Shown: in pieces, positions 17,054 through 25,043 of the stretch
Position numbering within the stretch: the first letter of the stretch is position 1
How the letters are laid out: each line of letters opens with the position of its first letter
From: Flavobacteriales bacterium UBA6057
GTDB lineage: Bacteria; Bacteroidota; Bacteroidia; Flavobacteriales_G; Salibacteraceae
Assembly: GCA_002428995.1 (NCBI GenBank)
Contig: DIYJ01000018.1
Location: 372,001-436,000 of the forward strand
Length of the DNA: 64,000 nt
Reading direction: 5' to 3'
Notes under the pieces: generated by a model
What the model was told of the DNA's origin: nothing
The model's input: only the letters and a program-made list of their open reading frames with translations
Database searches by the model: none
Position numbers and translations under genes: made by a program

Positions 17054-17643
17054 CAAAACAACCCGTTAGCGTTTCTAACCTTGCCCCCAGTAAGCAACAC
17101 AAGCAATCTCGAAGATCCATCCAACGGTTGGATGGCATCCCAGTGTTCAACGATTTGGCCATCCTTTATGCGCCATGTATCGATGATGTTGAATCCCTTC
17201 GTGTCGTTTCCTCGATGTTTCTTCTTGATGGTGGCATGCGAATGGAAGGTAACCCTGTCACCATCCACGGTGATGTGCTTCACATCATAGGTGTATTCCG
17301 GAAAGCGCTTTGTAATGTCCTTCACGTAGGCGAACAAGCCCGACATGCCGTCAGAAATGCCACGGCTGTGCTGAACATAGGGATGGTCCATGTAATGCTT
17401 CTCCAGGTAGACGAAATCATGCTTCATCATCAGGTGTTCGATGAAATCTGCCGCTACTTTGACGTTTTCGAGTTCTTCTACTGACCACGAATCACGCTTC
17501 AGCTGGTTGAGGTTGACGTTCAATGTATCCATGTTTTGAGTTGTTGATGAATCAGTTATAAGGGTTGATTGCTCGGGGGTGATAGCCATGATGGTTGAAA
17601 AGCTGGAGAGGATTACCACTCCAATGAGGGGGATGGTTTTCAT
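17053..17643 (-). CDS. Exported NTF2/SnoaL-like protein C
   Basis: The 196-residue product starts with a signal peptide and an NTF2/SnoaL-like domain of the ester cyclase or polyketide cyclase kind (EHLMMKHDFVYLEKHYMDH pattern, then QHSRGISDG and HWDAIQPL). Such proteins bind or rearrange small molecules. It is divergent from an HxlR regulator, and its promoter (TTG-N19-TACATTTG at 17717-17688) overlaps a palindrome likely bound by that regulator, so it should be an induced stress or detoxification gene. Reaction unknown. Confidence 0.72.
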   Translation of the reverse strand: MKTIPLIGVVILSSFSTIMAITPEQSTLITDSSTTQNMDTLNVNLNQLKRDSWSVEELENVKVAADFIEHLMMKHDFVYLEKHYMDHPYVQHSRGISDGMSGLFAYVKDITKRFPEYTYDVKHITVDGDRVTFHSHATIKKKHRGNDTKGFNIIDTWRIKDGQIVEHWDAIQPLDGSSRLLVLLTGGKVRNANGLF

Positions 17644-17687
17644 GCTGAGTCCTTTTAAATGTGTTAACTTGCAAAATGAAAGTGAAG

Positions 17688-17717
17688 CAAATGTATATAC
17701 TCGCTTGCAATTTGCAA
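17688..17717 (-). promoter_or_regulatory. Bacteroidota-type promoter for NTF2-like protein C
   Basis: On the minus strand, TTG (17717-17715), 19 bases, then TACATTTG (17695-17688), an exact match to TAnnTTTG. Transcription would start about 40 bases before the ATG at 17643. Confidence 0.6.
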
Positions 17718-17722
17718 GTGAG
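17700..17722. promoter_or_regulatory. Candidate HxlR operator palindrome
   Basis: CTCGCTTGCAA and TTGCAAGTGAG form an 11-base-arm palindrome with one mismatch, between the divergent HxlR and NTF2-like genes. It covers the -33 element and spacer of the NTF2 promoter, as expected for a repressor site. Confidence 0.6.
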
Positions 17723-17739
17723 TGATAAAAGATATTTCT

Positions 17740-18129
17740 ATGCGCTCTGATTGTCCCGTCAGTTTTGCACTCGACATTTTTGGTGATAAATGGACCCTAT
17801 TGGTGATCCGAGACCTGATGTTCGAGGGTAAAAGCTTTTACAAAGACTTCCTCAATTCCAAAGAGGGAATTGCTACTAACATCCTCAGCGACCGGCTCAA
17901 GCGACTGGAAGGCATGGGCGTCATAGAGTCGAAAGTGTTCGAGGAGCTAAAGACCAAGAAGCAGTATTCATTGACTCCAAAAGGAAAAGATCTGGTGCCT
18001 GTGCTCATAGAGATCATGCTCTGGTCAGCAAAGCATCAAAACGACCTTGCCATTACGCAGGAGTTTGTAGAAAAGGCTACCAACCATCGCGATCAGGTCG
18101 TGGAGGTTGTCTTGTCCCGATTACCCTGA
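17740..18129 (+). CDS. HxlR-family transcriptional regulator 1
   Basis: The product has 129 residues if started at ATG 17740; a GTG at 17722 is in frame but lies inside the operator palindrome. HxlR winged-helix features are evident: CPVSFALDIFGDKWTLLVIRDL (first helices), FLNSKEGIATNILSDRLKRLE (recognition helix region) and the wing YSLTPKGKDL. An N-terminal cysteine (CPV), conserved in redox-sensing members, is present. It probably controls itself and the divergent NTF2-like gene. Confidence 0.85.
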   Translation: MRSDCPVSFALDIFGDKWTLLVIRDLMFEGKSFYKDFLNSKEGIATNILSDRLKRLEGMGVIESKVFEELKTKKQYSLTPKGKDLVPVLIEIMLWSAKHQNDLAITQEFVEKATNHRDQVVEVVLSRLP

Positions 18130-18219
18130 TCAGTTTATGTTTCGGGACTCGAGTGGAGTCATGCCAGCTTTGTCTTTGAAGGTCTCAGAAGGATCACCGT
18201 CCGAGACAACTTGTTCCCT

Positions 18220-18251
18220 TTGAAGTTGAGATTGTTATTGAGGTTGAAGTT
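18220..18251. repeat. Dispersed repeat B, copy 1
   Basis: A 32-base GAAGTTGAGATTG-type sequence nearly identical (two differences) to one at 32334-32365. It lies in the gap 18130-18365 between convergent genes, followed by further TTGAACTT-like low-complexity sequence. An apparent lysine/asparagine-rich frame across this gap is a product of the repeat. Confidence 0.55.
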
Positions 18252-18365
18252 TGTTCGGTAATCTGGTGCCGAAGCTTCAGCGAAGGAATCTATCCGCCAC
18301 AATAAAACTTGGATCCAGAGCCTTTTGAATTTGAACTTGTGTTTGCGCTTGAACTTCCCCAGCAA

Positions 18366-19271
18366 TCAAAGGCAGTCATTCGTGGCAATCTCTGAAATCT
18401 CAGTGCTGCTCGTCTCAAGTCCCTTCACCTTGATCCAATCGACAAACGCCTGGATGCGCTCTTCCTTCAGCATTCCCCAATCTACCTCGGTTCCAAAATG
18501 TGGTGCAGTCATTTCCAGTGCTTTCGATAAATCGATGTGCTGGTCGTATTCAGGAACGTAGTTGCTCAGAATTTCCACCACTTCATCGGGATGGTTCTGG
18601 CAGTGGAGAAAGCCTTTTTTGGTGGCTTGCAGGAACGCATGATAGGCTTCCTTTCGGTCAGCAATCATGGACTCATTAGCCGCGATCACCGGAGAATAGG
18701 AGTAAGGAATCTGGTAGTCGCTCAGTTTGAAATGATGAAGGTCGACTCCGGCACTTTCAGCAGCTACTCCTTCCCAGTTCAGGAAGATCCAAGTGGCATC
18801 AGACGAGCCTTCCAACAAGTTGGCCCATATGCCCAGCTTTTCAGGATAAACGATCTCCAAAGAGCCTTGCCCGCCATCATTTTTGATCATTTCCTTCACG
18901 ATGCCATCCTCATAACGTGCCTTGTAAGAACTGTAGACTTTACCATCCAGGTTCTTGGGTGAATGAATTCCCGAATCGCTTTTCACTGTGATCGCACTCA
19001 GGTCTTCCTGCAGCAGGGCCGCGATGGCAATCATAGGAAACGGACGTTCCTTGGTGCGATAGCTAATCACACTCTCTGTAGGACACAGCGCAAAATCGGC
19101 TTCTCCCAACTCTACTTTTTTAGCAGGAGTTACTTCATAGTTGTCGGTAGCGGGATTCAAAAGGCTGACGTTCAGGCCGAGTTTGCTGTAGAAGCCCTCG
19201 TCTTTAGCGACAAAGAAGCCGATGTGATTAATGTTAGGTGTCCAGTCGAGTGCGATGGTGAGATCTGTCAT
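18366..19271 (-). CDS. NMT1/THI5-like substrate-binding fold protein without signal peptide
   Basis: The 301-residue product has the periplasmic-binding-protein type II fold of the NMT1/THI5/SsuA family, opening with LDWTPNINHIGFFVAKDEGFY, a hallmark of thiamine-precursor-binding members such as ThiY. No signal peptide or lipobox precedes it and no permease or ATPase gene is adjacent. The cysteine-rich CCCFC motif of yeast THI5 enzymes is absent. It may be a cytoplasmic binding protein or enzyme; related Bacteroidota proteins are usually listed only as ABC substrate-binding proteins. Confidence 0.7.
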   Translation of the reverse strand: MTDLTIALDWTPNINHIGFFVAKDEGFYSKLGLNVSLLNPATDNYEVTPAKKVELGEADFALCPTESVISYRTKERPFPMIAIAALLQEDLSAITVKSDSGIHSPKNLDGKVYSSYKARYEDGIVKEMIKNDGGQGSLEIVYPEKLGIWANLLEGSSDATWIFLNWEGVAAESAGVDLHHFKLSDYQIPYSYSPVIAANESMIADRKEAYHAFLQATKKGFLHCQNHPDEVVEILSNYVPEYDQHIDLSKALEMTAPHFGTEVDWGMLKEERIQAFVDWIKVKGLETSSTEISEIATNDCL

Positions 19272-19288
19272 GAAAGATGCGCTGTTGA

Positions 19289-19321
19289 GATCAAGGATTC
19301 AGGATCAAAGATCAAAGTGGG
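19289..19321. repeat. GATCAAAG-type repeat, copy 1
   Basis: GATCAAGGATTCAGGATC followed by AAAGATCAAAGTGGG. Similar tracts occur at 30951, 32382 and 46078, each just beyond a stop codon. Confidence 0.45.
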
Positions 19322-19393
19322 ATTTAGAGATTTTCAAGATCGTCTAACAGGTTTTTGCCTGCCTTGTTGACCTTTGGATAGCGCCTTTTTTTA

Positions 19394-20488
19394 CTAGGCC
19401 AACTTCTCCACTGTCAGCAGGTATACCTTGCCGTGTCTTCCTCTGATTTCTACCTCTCCCAGTGGGCGTTGTCTGAACTCTTTGCCGAGATTCAAGGCGT
19501 TGATCAACCGTCTGGAAGTGAGCAGATCCACCTCGTGCGTATTGCATAAACCCTGGATGCGTGCCGTGGTGTTGAGCACATCTCCGGAAAAAATGATGTC
19601 CTTTTTGATCACACCGATTTCACCTGTGGTCACCTGTCCCATGTGCAACCCGGCCTTGAATGTGGGAACCACACCGTATCGCGTTTTGTATTTCTCCTTT
19701 TGTAGCGCCAATGCCTCCTTCATGGCAAAGAAGCACTCCAGGCAATTGTTGTTATGTCTACCCTTTGCCAGCGGCCAGCTAACCACTACTTCATCGCCTA
19801 CATACTGGTAGATTTCTCCTCCGTGATCAATGATTGCTGGGGTGATGTCTGCATAGTATTCCCGAAGCATTCGGAAGTACTTGACATGCCCGAATTCCTC
19901 CGCAATAGCCGTAGAATCCTTCATGTCAAGGAACATGAATATTCTGGCCTCATCAATGGGGCGATGGTATTTTCCCGTGAGAAAGTTGAAGAGCACACCC
20001 TGCCCCATGTTGTCACTCACTTCCAGGTAAAACAGGCTGACCGCCACTCCCATACCAAAGTATGCTTCGATGGACAGGAAGGCGAAACTGAACATGAAGT
20101 TTATCGCAAAGCGCAATACCCTCAAATCAAAGGGATGCGTTTGCAGTTCGTAGGCATGACCAATGGCGGAAATGCTCAACGTCATAATACCGATAACGAT
20201 CGTGTAGATCAGTGTTTTAGCTACGATTTTGACGAAGAAGCTATTCCTGCGAAAGCGTTTGTTGAGGATCAGCACTTCAACGCTTCCCCCCAACAGTCCT
20301 GCTGCAAGCGAAAGCGAGGTGCCAAAAAATGGATTGAACGTGTAGGGATTTCCCGTGGAAGGATAGGAAGTCGCATTTCCCAAAATGCCTTGCTCAACAA
20401 TGGCGTAGACCAGCCCGAACAACATCGAGATCAACCCAAAGGGAAGAATCTGAAGAAGTTGTCGTCTGCGTCTGGCTGAGATATTCAT
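19394..20488 (-). CDS. Membrane-bound class III adenylate/guanylate cyclase
   Basis: From ATG 20488 the product has 364 residues; a longer frame to 20683 adds unlikely sequence. The first 190 residues hold four hydrophobic segments after a basic start (ARRRRQLLQ). The C-terminal half is a class III nucleotide cyclase domain: FMFLDMKDSTAIAEE with the metal-binding Asp, GGEIYQYVGDEVVVSW with the second metal Asp, and GLHMGQVTTGEIG. It should make cAMP or cGMP in the cytoplasm. No neighbour is an obvious effector. Confidence 0.82.
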   Translation of the reverse strand: MNISARRRRQLLQILPFGLISMLFGLVYAIVEQGILGNATSYPSTGNPYTFNPFFGTSLSLAAGLLGGSVEVLILNKRFRRNSFFVKIVAKTLIYTIVIGIMTLSISAIGHAYELQTHPFDLRVLRFAINFMFSFAFLSIEAYFGMGVAVSLFYLEVSDNMGQGVLFNFLTGKYHRPIDEARIFMFLDMKDSTAIAEEFGHVKYFRMLREYYADITPAIIDHGGEIYQYVGDEVVVSWPLAKGRHNNNCLECFFAMKEALALQKEKYKTRYGVVPTFKAGLHMGQVTTGEIGVIKKDIIFSGDVLNTTARIQGLCNTHEVDLLTSRRLINALNLGKEFRQRPLGEVEIRGRHGKVYLLTVEKLA

Positions 20489-20657
20489 GGCGTGAGATTC
20501 GCGCGTCAAACGTAATCCCTTTTTACTGACCGTCAATGAGCACAGAGTATTGTCAAGTGCAGGTTTCGTGAAGAAAGGCCCTCGATCTATGCTATCTAAG
20601 AGGTTGATTTTCAGTATACATTCCAAAAAGTGTGTAGCTGTAACATCTGTAAGTGTA

Positions 20658-20688
20658 TTGTACATCATCCACAAGGGGCTCACCTTTG
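20658..20688 (+). promoter_or_regulatory. Probable promoter for the NADP oxidoreductase gene
   Basis: TTG (20658-20660), 20 bases, then CACCTTTG (20681-20688), one mismatch from TAnnTTTG, 20 bases before the ATG at 20708. Confidence 0.4.
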
Positions 20689-20707
20689 ACTCAAATCATG
20701 GAATAAG

Positions 20708-21325
20708 ATGAATGTTGCAATCATAGGTACAGGAAATGTGGGTGGAGCTCTGGCTACGAAATGGGCCAATGCAGGACATCAGATTCATTTAGGAGTGAAG
20801 AATCGTGAGGATTTCAAAGGCAAAGACTTGTTGAAGAATCCAAACACACGCGCGATGTCCATTCAGGAAGCGATAAGCAGCTCTGAGGTAGTATTGCTTG
20901 CAACGCCTGCTACAGCAGCTGTTGATGTTGCTCAATCATTGGGAAACACCAGTGATAAGGTGATCATCGATGCAATGAACATTGTCAGGGGCCGAGGTCC
21001 TGAAGGCTTTTCAAACACGGCAGATGCTGTAATGGCCAACACGGCCTCCGATCATGTAGTCAAGTGCTTCAATACCACCGGCTTCAACAACATGGTGGAC
21101 ACAAATTATGATGGAGTCGCCATTGATGCCTTTGTCGCGGGCGATAGTGAAAGGGGAAAACAAATCGCTCAGAAACTCGCTATGGATGCTGGGTTCGGAA
21201 CGTGTTACGATGTCGGTGGAAACGACAAGTTCGACCTCATGGAGCAGTTTGCATGGTTCTGGATCAACCTGGCCATGGTTCAGGGACAGGGAAGGGAGAT
21301 CGGCTTTAAGCTGATGAAGCGGTAA
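20708..21325 (+). CDS. NADPH-dependent F420 reductase-like oxidoreductase
   Basis: The 205-residue protein has an N-terminal Rossmann motif GTGNVGGAL and the F420_oxidored fold with IIDAMNI and VKCFNTTGFNNM, as in NADP-dependent oxidoreductases and DinF-like NAD-binding proteins. Bacteroidota generally do not make F420, so the partner is probably another flavin or small carbonyl. It converges on an HxlR gene with a shared terminator between. Substrate unknown. Confidence 0.8.
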   Translation: MNVAIIGTGNVGGALATKWANAGHQIHLGVKNREDFKGKDLLKNPNTRAMSIQEAISSSEVVLLATPATAAVDVAQSLGNTSDKVIIDAMNIVRGRGPEGFSNTADAVMANTASDHVVKCFNTTGFNNMVDTNYDGVAIDAFVAGDSERGKQIAQKLAMDAGFGTCYDVGGNDKFDLMEQFAWFWINLAMVQGQGREIGFKLMKR

Positions 21326-21361
21326 GAAGGTTTTTGTTTGGGAGGACACAGAAAAACCTTC
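21326..21361. terminator. Bidirectional terminator between convergent genes
   Basis: GAAGGTTTTT (21326-21335) and AAAAACCTTC (21352-21361) form a perfect 10-base stem with a 16-base loop, directly after the oxidoreductase stop and before the end of the HxlR gene. Confidence 0.7.
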
Positions 21362-21367
21362 AAAAAC

Positions 21368-21718
21368 CTATTCTACCTTTTCGATCTTCAATTGGTTCTT
21401 TTCCTGGTGAACCAATCCCCACTCACTCAGTGTTTTGAGCACTTGTTCTAGTTTCCGTCCGTATTCCGTAAGGCTATATTCGACTCTTGGCGGAACCTCA
21501 GGGTAAACTCTTCGCTCCACTAGCTTTTCCTGCTCCAACTCCCGCAACTGCTGTGTCAGCATTTTTTGGGTGATGTCAGGAGTTAATCTTCGCAACTCGC
21601 TAAATCTCTTGGTGCCGGACAGCAGATGGTGCAAGATGATGGGTTTCCACTTACCTCCGATGGTTTTGATGGTGATGTCAATCGGACAGTAGTATTTTTT
21701 TTGAGCTGGTTCATTCAT
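21368..21718 (-). CDS. HxlR-family transcriptional regulator 2
   Basis: The product has 116 residues. It contains CPIDITIKTIGGKWKPIIL, SELRRLTPDITQKMLTQQLRELE and the wing VEYSLTEYGRKL, the complete HxlR winged helix. The N-terminal cysteine is in CPID. It is divergent from a quinone oxidoreductase gene; an inverted repeat and a good promoter lie between them, so it probably senses quinones or aldehydes and controls that gene. Confidence 0.88.
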   Translation of the reverse strand: MNEPAQKKYYCPIDITIKTIGGKWKPIILHHLLSGTKRFSELRRLTPDITQKMLTQQLRELEQEKLVERRVYPEVPPRVEYSLTEYGRKLEQVLKTLSEWGLVHQEKNQLKIEKVE

Positions 21719-21751
21719 AACTCTTTGATAATCAACAAAAGTTACTTTTTG

Positions 21752-21768
21752 GTTAGTATGCTACTAAC
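21752..21768. promoter_or_regulatory. Candidate operator for HxlR regulator 2
   Basis: GTTAGT-ATGCT-ACTAAC, a perfect inverted repeat with 6-base arms, 10 bases upstream of the -33 element of the divergent oxidoreductase promoter. Confidence 0.5.
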
Positions 21769-21778
21769 AAGTGCGTAC

Positions 21779-21809
21779 TTGATCAATAGATACTGTGAAG
21801 ATAGGTTTG
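21779..21809 (+). promoter_or_regulatory. Bacteroidota-type promoter for the quinone oxidoreductase
   Basis: TTG (21779-21781), 20 bases, then TAGGTTTG (21802-21809), an exact TAnnTTTG match, 19 bases before the ATG at 21829. Confidence 0.62.
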
Positions 21810-21828
21810 CATTCGAAAATTAGAAACC

Positions 21829-22824
21829 ATGAATGCAGTTAGAATACATGAAACGGGGAGTAGCTCAGTGCTGAACTATGAATCGGTGGCAGACGCTGAG
21901 ATTAGACCTAATCAAGTGTGTATCAAAGTGACTGCTGCAGCTGTCAATTACATTGATGCGCTCATTCGGTCTGGAGATATGCCTCCCGGTATGATGCCCG
22001 AGTTGCCATTTATTCCAGGTGTTGAGTGCATTGGTATTGTAGAATCCACAGGAACTCAGGTAAAGGGCTTCACAGCAGGTGATAAGGTCGCCTACTTCGG
22101 AGAAATTGGAGCTTCAACCTATGCAGATTATGTACAGGCATCAGCAGATTCATTGGTTCGCATCCCTTCCTCCGTGAATGATGCGGAGGCGGCTGTGATT
22201 CCGGTGAACTATTCGACAGCCTATCACATGCTGCATAACCTCGCGGGCATTTCCTCCGAGAGTGTCATTCTTGTTCATGCGGCTGCCGGTGGGGTAGGAA
22301 CGGCTATCGTTCAACTGGCTAGACTTGTTGGAGCTAAGATCATTGGATCAGTCGGAAGTGATGAGAAAAGGCAGTCTATTCTTCAGGAAGGTGCAGATTT
22401 CGCCATCAACTACAAAACCCAGGATTTAAAGGAGGCCATTGCAGATATCACAAAGGGCAGAGGTGTGGATTATTCTTTCAATCCAATTGCTGGAGCTTCC
22501 ATGATCTCCGACCTTGAAAACCTTGCGCCCTTTGGTCAGCTGATCATCTTTGGTTTTATCGCAGGTATGCCTGAAGAAAAGCTGCAGGCGTCTATGCTTA
22601 ATCACTTTGGTAAGAGCTTAACCGTACGGTACTCAGATATCTATACTCTTTATAAACAGGATTTCGCTCGGCTTCGGTCCATGCTGATCACTCTGTTTGA
22701 ACTGTTGGCAGAACAGAAGATTTCACCCAGAGTATATCAGGAGGTAAAGCTTTCCAACGCCCCTGAGGCGCATGATCTGCTGGAATCAGGCAAGGTTGTT
22801 GGCAAGGTGGTTTTGGTTCCTTAA
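21829..22824 (+). CDS. NADPH:quinone oxidoreductase-like MDR protein
   Basis: The 331-residue protein is a medium-chain dehydrogenase/reductase of the zinc-free quinone oxidoreductase type. It has an N-terminal GroES-like domain (NYIDALIRSG, PFIPGVECIGIV) and a nucleotide-binding domain with VHAAAGGVGTAIVQLA. The structural zinc cysteines of alcohol dehydrogenases are missing. It should reduce quinones or enones with NADPH. Divergent from HxlR regulator 2, which likely controls it. Confidence 0.87.
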   Translation: MNAVRIHETGSSSVLNYESVADAEIRPNQVCIKVTAAAVNYIDALIRSGDMPPGMMPELPFIPGVECIGIVESTGTQVKGFTAGDKVAYFGEIGASTYADYVQASADSLVRIPSSVNDAEAAVIPVNYSTAYHMLHNLAGISSESVILVHAAAGGVGTAIVQLARLVGAKIIGSVGSDEKRQSILQEGADFAINYKTQDLKEAIADITKGRGVDYSFNPIAGASMISDLENLAPFGQLIIFGFIAGMPEEKLQASMLNHFGKSLTVRYSDIYTLYKQDFARLRSMLITLFELLAEQKISPRVYQEVKLSNAPEAHDLLESGKVVGKVVLVP

Positions 22825-22858
22825 TCTACCGATGGCTTCAATCCGCGTAAACCCATGT

Positions 22859-23005
22859 CTACTGCGTTTTTATCTGCTTTTCCCCATCGTTGAGCAGTAG
22901 TGTATCTGCTTCACTCATCACAAAGAGAACGGTTTTCTGAGCCTTGGCAGATGTGAAAAATGAAAGAGCGAGCAGCAGGAAAAGGGTGTTTTTAGATCGT
23001 GACAT
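22859..23005 (-). pseudogene. N-terminal remnant of an exported DJ-1/PfpI-like protein
   Basis: A 48-residue frame begins with a signal peptide (MSRSKNTLFLLLALSFF, then SAKAQ) and continues KTVLFVMSEADTLLLNDGEK, matching the start of DJ-1/PfpI class I glutamine amidotransferase-like proteins (usually above 200 residues), then stops. I see no continuation in other frames toward 22825. The rest of the gap 22825-23231 contains no recognisable gene. It is probably the relic of a deleted gene. Confidence 0.6.
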
Positions 23006-23231
23006 AAAATTGGATATTGTGTAAAGGTTGGACTGGGGGGCGCGGGTTTTTAGTTTTTTCGTGTTTCGTCCAATGGCAATGACCTGATTATCCAGCGCGA
23101 TGAACTTCTCAATTCAGGCTTTGCCAATGCCTGATGTAGCTTAGGGGGAGGAGTTGTATTACTTCTACAGGCGCTGTATGCAGGCGTGAAGAAGTTAGAA
23201 AGACTATGAAACTGGAGTCTCTCGGGAGGGG

Positions 23232-23975
23232 TCAGCTTATCAGACCATTTTCAACTGCGTATATTTTTCCACTTTTATCAAGAGCTATATAGTTAGAACT
23301 TGCTAAACGGATTAGACCTTGCGATACTGCACTATCGATAAGCAAGTCAAAATAAATCCGCGAAATATCAAGCTTAGCTCGAAGGCTGTTCATATTTACC
23401 AAGTCATCTTTTTGATTTTCGTATTTCTCAACAATAGCCGTCATTAGCTCTAGGAGGCTGTCATTGTGTTTTTGTGTTGAATAGTTTTCTGCATTTCCGC
23501 TAAAAGGGTTATTCCCTATTTCCGGCTTCTTCAAAAGTGGACTTTGATGAATGGTTCTTATCAACTCATCAAAGCCAAATTCAAAGTCTTTGTTGTTCGA
23601 AAAATTAAGGTAGTATTTCGATTTTAGGAACGTTGGTATTATTGAACTTGCAGTTTGTCGAACAATAGGAATCACCTTGTTCTCATCAATGCTCTTCAGC
23701 AAATTGGAAGTAATTACCATCTTTTCATAGCCAACACCTCCCTTTCCTTCGTTTGCTTTTGAAACATAGTTTTCAGTGCAAACCATTAAAATTTTATCAG
23801 CGTTAGCCAGATGAGTTTCCATGAAGTAGGGAAGATCGTCACCCGGTAAAAGTTCCCATTGGTCGAGAATCGCGTCAATACCATTGTTGCGCAATCGCGT
23901 TCCTAATTCATTGACCCATTTTTTGTGTTCTAATGAGTCATGTGAGTAGGAAATGAAGACTTTGGGAATGCTCAT
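23232..23975 (-). CDS. Standalone TIR-domain protein with C-terminal helical/winged region
   Basis: The 247-residue protein starts with a TIR-like domain: KVFISYSHDS at residues 5-14, LDQWELLPGDDL, and KILMVCTENYV followed by GGVGYEKM, where Glu84 may be functional. TIR domains in bacteria are often NAD-degrading effectors in phage defence. Residues 165-247 form a separate region with a pattern like a small winged helix. No signal peptide, no adjacent sensor gene. The gene is visibly more AT-rich than its surroundings, suggesting transfer. Function as a defence effector is inference. Confidence 0.75.
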   Translation of the reverse strand: MSIPKVFISYSHDSLEHKKWVNELGTRLRNNGIDAILDQWELLPGDDLPYFMETHLANADKILMVCTENYVSKANEGKGGVGYEKMVITSNLLKSIDENKVIPIVRQTASSIIPTFLKSKYYLNFSNNKDFEFGFDELIRTIHQSPLLKKPEIGNNPFSGNAENYSTQKHNDSLLELMTAIVEKYENQKDDLVNMNSLRAKLDISRIYFDLLIDSAVSQGLIRLASSNYIALDKSGKIYAVENGLIS

Positions 23976-24133
23976 GTTACCTCGATTTTGTGTGAATCAA
24001 AAATAAACCTTTCGAATACACTCACTTGTGCCTGCTACTGAAAGCCTCTGGCCGAATACAGCAATTCTTTCCCAACCTTTTCACACCATCCCATTTTGCT
24101 TGTCTAAGCCCTGAAACCAATCTTTGACAAGCC

Positions 24134-25012
24134 ATGAATCCATTTGCTCAAGCCTACAATTCTGACCACACAGACAACGAACTGATTCAACAGACACTGC
24201 AAGGCGATCGCAACGCGATTGACGCGCTGCTGCGCAAGCATCAGCCCTACATCTACAACGTGGCATGGAAGATGGTGCAAAACCCCGATGATGCTGCTGA
24301 CCTGACGCAGGAAGCCATGATCAAGATCGTGACCAACTTGGGGAAATTCAACTTCAAAAGCACCTTCCGCACCTGGGCCTACCGCATTGTGGTCAACCAC
24401 TTCATCAACGAGAAAAAGAAGCGCGGCAACGAGGCGTTCTATGGAGGTTTTGAAGACATGGCCCACGCGCTGGACAGCATCCCAAACCACGACATGTCCC
24501 TGGCCGAGCAAGCCGCCAGCAAAGAGCTGATTCGCGAAATGAACCTGAGTTGCATGTCAGGCATGTTGCTTTGCTTGAATCGCGAGCAGCGCCTGATCTA
24601 CATCATTGGCGAAATGCTCGGTGGTGATCACAACATTGGCTCAGAGATCATGAACATGAGCCGCGACAACTTCCGCGCGAAGCTCAAGAAGGCGCGTAAA
24701 GACCTGTACAGCTTCATGAACAAAAAGTGTGGCCTGGTGAACAAGGACAATCCCTGCCGTTGCCACAAGAAGGTGAAAGTAGCAGTAGACATGAAGGTGA
24801 TTGACGCGAAAAACCTGCTGCACAACCGCAAGGAGTTCTCGGCCTTCAAAAACGAAATCGCAGCAGATGCCGACTTCATGTTTGAAGAGATCGACCGGCA
24901 GTATGCCGAGTTGTTTCAAGGCATGTCTTTCAAGCCCGATTTTGATAAAAAGAGCTTCATTAATAAGGTGATTGAAGATGCGAACTGGCAATCGAAGTTG
25001 AATCTGAACTAG
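24134..25012 (+). CDS. ECF-type sigma factor with cysteine-containing C-terminal extension, paralogue 1
   Basis: The 292-residue protein has sigma-70 region 2 (HQPYIYNVAWKMVQNPDDAADLTQE, here read in parts, and FRTWAYRIVVNHF) and region 4 (LNREQRLIYIIGEM, DNFRAKLKKARKDL). About 95 extra residues follow, with Cys199, Cys208, Cys210 and His211 in a CGLVN-N7-type block (CGLVNKDNPCRCHKK), possibly a metal or redox site. A clear paralogue lies at 50807-51682. No anti-sigma gene is adjacent, so the extension may itself regulate activity. It is a candidate user of the two-part promoter motif of region 1, without direct evidence. Confidence 0.85.
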   Translation: MNPFAQAYNSDHTDNELIQQTLQGDRNAIDALLRKHQPYIYNVAWKMVQNPDDAADLTQEAMIKIVTNLGKFNFKSTFRTWAYRIVVNHFINEKKKRGNEAFYGGFEDMAHALDSIPNHDMSLAEQAASKELIREMNLSCMSGMLLCLNREQRLIYIIGEMLGGDHNIGSEIMNMSRDNFRAKLKKARKDLYSFMNKKCGLVNKDNPCRCHKKVKVAVDMKVIDAKNLLHNRKEFSAFKNEIAADADFMFEEIDRQYAELFQGMSFKPDFDKKSFINKVIEDANWQSKLNLN

Positions 25013-25043
25013 CCCTTCCTCTTCGCTATGTCACTATGGTGTA

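Noticed and set aside
18159..18365. 68-codon minus-strand Lys/Asn-rich frame
   Set aside because: Generated by the GAAGTTGA-type repeat; no protein features.
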